A stretch of 64,000 nt of DNA from Deltaproteobacteria bacterium (lineage in GTDB: Bacteria > Myxococcota_A > Polyangia > Nannocystales > Nannocystaceae). The position numbers and the translations under genes are program-made. The stretch is taken from contig JADJEE010000001.1 of NCBI GenBank assembly GCA_016709225.1, forward strand, positions 3,162,001 through 3,226,000, written 5' to 3'. The first letter of the stretch is position 1, and the number at the start of each line of letters is the position of its first letter. The notes beneath the pieces were generated by a model, which made no database searches, was not told where the DNA came from, and saw only the letters and a program-made list of their open reading frames with translations. Below are positions 61,477 to 64,000 of this stretch, piece by piece.

Positions 61477-62196
61477 ATGCCGTGGAAGAAGTACGACTTC
61501 AAGGGACAGGCGGTGTACGTCCGCGTGCTCGCGAGCGGCAAGCCGATCGTCCACCGCGGACGCGTCGAGCTGCGTTACCGCCTCGGGACCGCGAAGTCCT
61601 ACCGCGCGAGTCCGGAGAACCTCGTCGAGGCCGGCGGCGAGATCGTGTCCGACGAAGAGATGGGTGGCAACGCGCGGGAAACCACTGGAGCCAACGCCGT
61701 GCTCCGCGAAACCCCCGCTGCCCCGCCCGAGGACGACGCGATCATCATCTACACCGACGGCGCGTGCTCGGGAAACCCGGGCCCTGCAGGCGTCGGCGTG
61801 TTGCTGCAACGGCCCGACGAGGTGCTCGAGCTGTCGGAGTTCATCGGCAGCGGCACCAACAACATCGCAGAGCTGACGGCGATCCTCCGCGGCCTGCAGC
61901 ACCTGCGCGACGACGAGGCCGATCGCCAGATCCATCTCTACACCGACAGCGGTTGGAGCCTCGGCGTGCTCGTGCAGGGCTGGAAGGCCAAGACCAACCT
62001 CGAGCTCATCGCGGAGATCAAAGAGGTCCTGGGCAAGTTCCCCCGTCTCGAGATGCTGAAGATCAAGGGCCACGCCGGGCTCGCCGGCAACGAGGACGCC
62101 GACCGCCTCGCGACCATGGCGGTGCGCCGCGAGAGCTCGATGACGCGGACGCGCAAGCGCAACCGCGTCGCCGAGGCCCAGGGGGACGTCGAGTGA
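61477..62196 (+). CDS. rnhA: Ribonuclease HI with N-terminal extension
   Basis: 239 residues from ATG 61477, against about 155 for E. coli RNase HI. The extra 85 residues at the N terminus form a basic, beta-rich segment (YVRVLASGKPIVHRGRVELR) unlike the eukaryotic hybrid-binding domain. The catalytic core starts at IIIYTDGACSGNPGPAG and has the DEDD set D94, E132 (NNIAELTA), D157 (YTDSGW) and D209 (NEDADRLA), with H199. It cleaves RNA in RNA-DNA hybrids during replication and R-loop removal. A basic C-terminal tail follows. Confidence 0.92.
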   Translation: MPWKKYDFKGQAVYVRVLASGKPIVHRGRVELRYRLGTAKSYRASPENLVEAGGEIVSDEEMGGNARETTGANAVLRETPAAPPEDDAIIIYTDGACSGNPGPAGVGVLLQRPDEVLELSEFIGSGTNNIAELTAILRGLQHLRDDEADRQIHLYTDSGWSLGVLVQGWKAKTNLELIAEIKEVLGKFPRLEMLKIKGHAGLAGNEDADRLATMAVRRESSMTRTRKRNRVAEAQGDVE

Positions 62197-62207
62197 ACGC
62201 GGGCGGA

Positions 62208-63101
62208 TCACACCCGCTCGATCGCATCGCGCAGCGCCACCGCGCCACCGCGGGCCCGCAACCAGCTCGCCAGCCGCTCGCGCCGGATCGCCAGCGGCGT
62301 CCGTAGCTCCGGCTGCACGCGCCGTAGCGTCGGCGAGAGTGCGTCGTCGCGCTCGTCGGCGAGGTCGAGACCGTGCAGCTCCAGGTGCACGCGCGCGCTC
62401 GCCAGCGACGCCTCGCGCAGCGCCTGTCGCGGCCACCGCGGACCGGCGAGGAGGAAGGTCCCCACCAGCGGCAGCCGCAGCGGACCCATTGCGCTGATCG
62501 GTAGCTCGCGCAGCGCGGTGCCGGCGATGTCATGATCCTCGCGCGGGCCCAGGAACGACCCCGCACCGCGGGCCAGCGAGTGGGAGCGCCGCCCCGCGAG
62601 GGCGTGCAGCGCCATCGCGCCGAGCTTGGCGAGGTAGTACGTGGGCGACGGCAGCGCGGAGGTGTCGTAGCGATAGCCCAGCGCATCGACGCTCGCGAGC
62701 AGCCGCGCGTCGTGGCTGTAGCCCGGCGCGCGGAAGCCGATCGGATCGGCCCCGATCGCGCGCAGGGCCGCGTCGCAACGCGCGAGATCCTCGAGCTGCG
62801 CGTGCGCCGACCAACGCGAGAGGTCGTAGGCGTGCGCGTGGCTGTGGTTGCCGAGCTCGTGGCCAGCCGCGAGCGCGGCCCGCAGCACCGCGGCCCCCTG
62901 CGGCGACGCCTCGAGCTCGTGACCGATCACGAAGAACGTCGCACGGACGTCGAGCTCGTCGAACAGCGCGAGGAACCGCGGCAGGCACCGCTCGAGCACC
63001 ATGCCGGCCTCACCCGGCGATGGCGGCGGCAGGCCATGGATCGCGTGGTAGCAGCCGATGCCGTCGAGGTCGACGCTCACCAGCGTGCGACGGCGGCTCA
63101 C
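62208..63101 (-). CDS. Polysaccharide deacetylase (NodB-like)
   Basis: 297 residues from a GTG at 63101 that overlaps the stop of the upstream glycosyltransferase gene (GTGA). The NodB fold shows the first motif SVDLDGIG near residue 8, the metal-binding GNHSHAH near 85-91, and the FRAPGYSHD block near 123. Such enzymes remove N-acetyl groups from sugars or related substrates using a metal. There is no signal peptide, so the substrate is probably a cytoplasmic sugar-lipid or precursor. It is the third gene of an operon with the glycosyltransferase and the flavoprotein. Confidence 0.88.
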   Translation of the reverse strand: MSRRRTLVSVDLDGIGCYHAIHGLPPPSPGEAGMVLERCLPRFLALFDELDVRATFFVIGHELEASPQGAAVLRAALAAGHELGNHSHAHAYDLSRWSAHAQLEDLARCDAALRAIGADPIGFRAPGYSHDARLLASVDALGYRYDTSALPSPTYYLAKLGAMALHALAGRRSHSLARGAGSFLGPREDHDIAGTALRELPISAMGPLRLPLVGTFLLAGPRWPRQALREASLASARVHLELHGLDLADERDDALSPTLRRVQPELRTPLAIRRERLASWLRARGGAVALRDAIERV

Positions 63102-63853
63102 CGCCGTCCGCCCCCGTCGTCACCGCGACCGGCGGGGCCGTGGATCGCGACCATCAAGCGGCCGACGTGTCGCAGCACCTTCGGTACGCGATGCAGCAGC
63201 CGGATCGATGGCGCGCGCTTCTCTTCGACGTGCACCGGCACCTCGAGCACGCGCAGGCCCACGCGATGGGCTCGCACGACCAGCTCGCTGGCGAACACAT
63301 CGTGCTCGACCACGCACGACGCCGCGACGGGTGTCACGACCTCGCGCACGAACGCCTTGAGTCCGTGGGTGTCGGTGCCGCGGAAGCCGACCGTCAGCCG
63401 CAGCATGCCGTTGTACACGCGGGTGGCGACGCGGCGACGCCACGGCCGGTGGTCGTGGGCGCCGCGCATGGCCTTGCTGCCGACGACCATGTCGGCCTCG
63501 CCGGCGCGCAGCAGCGCCAGCGCACGGGTGTGGAAATCGACGTCGCAGAGATCGATCTCCTCGCAGATCACGAAGCGCCCACGCGCGCGGAAGATCGCCT
63601 GTCGAAGCGCGCCGCCGTAGTTGGGCTCGGGGTGGCTGAACATCGACACCTCGGGCAGCCGGGCGTGCAGCTCGGCCCCGAGCGCGACCGTGCGGTCGCG
63701 GCTGCCGTTCTCGGCGAGAATGATCTCGAACACGACGCCAGCCTCGCGGAGCTCGCGGTGCAGACCCACGACGCTCGCTTCGAGGATGCTCTCCTCGTTG
63801 TAGACCGGGATGACGATCGAGACCTCGGGTTGGTCGTTCACGTGTTCGCCCAC
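63098..63853 (-). CDS. Family 2 glycosyltransferase
   Basis: 251 residues from a GTG at 63853, chosen because GGAGG lies 7 bp upstream; a GTG at 63841 overlapping the previous stop is an alternative. The GT-A fold is evident: VSIVIPVYNEESI at the N terminus, ILAENGSRDRT near 45-57, and FVICEEIDLCDVDF where family members have the DxD region. It transfers a sugar from an activated donor to a lipid or polymer. It overlaps both neighbours, so the three genes are one operon, probably for an envelope or exopolysaccharide glycan. Confidence 0.9.
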   Translation of the reverse strand: MGEHVNDQPEVSIVIPVYNEESILEASVVGLHRELREAGVVFEIILAENGSRDRTVALGAELHARLPEVSMFSHPEPNYGGALRQAIFRARGRFVICEEIDLCDVDFHTRALALLRAGEADMVVGSKAMRGAHDHRPWRRRVATRVYNGMLRLTVGFRGTDTHGLKAFVREVVTPVAASCVVEHDVFASELVVRAHRVGLRVLEVPVHVEEKRAPSIRLLHRVPKVLRHVGRLMVAIHGPAGRGDDGGGRR

Positions 63854-64000
63854 GCAGCCGCCTCCATGCCGTCGAGCAGGGCATCTTCCATCGAGCTGTA
63901 GACCCACGCGCCGTAGCGACCGCAGCTGCGGATGTCATAGCGCGCGAGCCAAGCGTGGATGGTCGCAGTCGCGCTGGCGTGCGCGTCGTCGAACACCACG
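63838..64000 (-). CDS. NAD(P)/FAD-dependent oxidoreductase, C-terminal part (5' end outside window)
   Basis: Only the last 53 residues are in the window: they read from VVFDDAHASATATIHAWL to GMEAAAWANT. The RSCGRYGAWVYSSMEDALLDG block resembles the C terminus of FAD-dependent amine-oxidase/UDP-galactopyranose-mutase-like proteins, where a GRYG...S-M-E-D stretch contacts the flavin. It is the first visible gene of the sugar/envelope operon and overlaps the glycosyltransferase start by 16 bp. Confidence 0.65.
   Translation of the reverse strand, partial: VVFDDAHASATATIHAWLARYDIRSCGRYGAWVYSSMEDALLDGMEAAAWANT

Overview
The window looks like a chromosomal segment of a myxobacterium (Myxococcota), most likely from the Nannocystis/Plesiocystis/Enhygromyxa side of the phylum. 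This is inferred from very high GC with strong third-position GC bias, a large number of secreted lipoproteins whose lipobox Cys is followed by Ser/Gly/Thr/Asp low-complexity linkers, myxobacterial Cys-rich (CGNGxxxxGExCDG) repeats joined to lamin-tail domains, DUF1588/DUF1501-type secreted pairs, and a squalene-cyclase/squalene-epoxidase-like gene pair. No rRNA, tRNA, CRISPR array, insertion sequence or prophage was recognised.

Layout. 1-8.2 kb: the 3' end of a CorA-like channel, an endonuclease/exonuclease/phosphatase lipoprotein, a stand-alone E2 acyltransferase domain, a CxxCH lipoprotein followed by a Tat-exported DUF1501-like partner, and an FG-GAP lipoprotein preceded by a heptanucleotide tandem repeat. 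8.2-16.2 kb: housekeeping genes ribBA, carB and greA among small membrane proteins and lipoproteins. 16.2-19.4 kb: a lower-GC island of small soluble proteins, including an Imm33/DUF2185 protein, a DUF4265 protein and a leucine-rich-repeat protein, which looks like an orphan immunity-gene array. 19.4-25.5 kb: lipoproteins (a tandem paralogous pair, one with a ferritin-like domain, one with Cys-rich repeats and a lamin tail) and a hemerythrin. 25.7-35.3 kb: a UbiA-type prenyltransferase, a universal stress protein, an RND efflux pump with its adaptor, a cytochrome P450 and a HutD-family protein. 35.3-41.7 kb: more secreted lipoproteins, including a large sphingomyelinase-like phosphodiesterase.

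41.9-45.4 kb holds a translationally coupled pair: a squalene/oxidosqualene-cyclase-fold protein that has lost most of the DxDD catalytic motif, and a squalene-epoxidase-like flavoprotein. A perfect CRP-type palindrome lies upstream. 45.5-54.7 kb: a response regulator with a PATAN-like output domain, an RluA pseudouridine synthase, sfsA, and an overlapping operon of a thioredoxin lipoprotein, an S55 (SpoIVB-like) protease and a beta-propeller protein that ends at a strong bidirectional terminator. 54.7-61.2 kb: two large Cys-rich lipoproteins, a small Lys/Ala-tailed protein and another lipoprotein. 61.5-64 kb: ribonuclease HI with an N-terminal extension, and a three-gene sugar/envelope operon (flavoprotein, GT2 glycosyltransferase, polysaccharide deacetylase) that runs off the right edge.

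Several genes have sigma-70-like promoters whose -10 box ends only 8-11 bp before the start codon and have no Shine-Dalgarno sequence, so leaderless transcription may be common here. Family assignments come from motif recognition by eye, without database searches.
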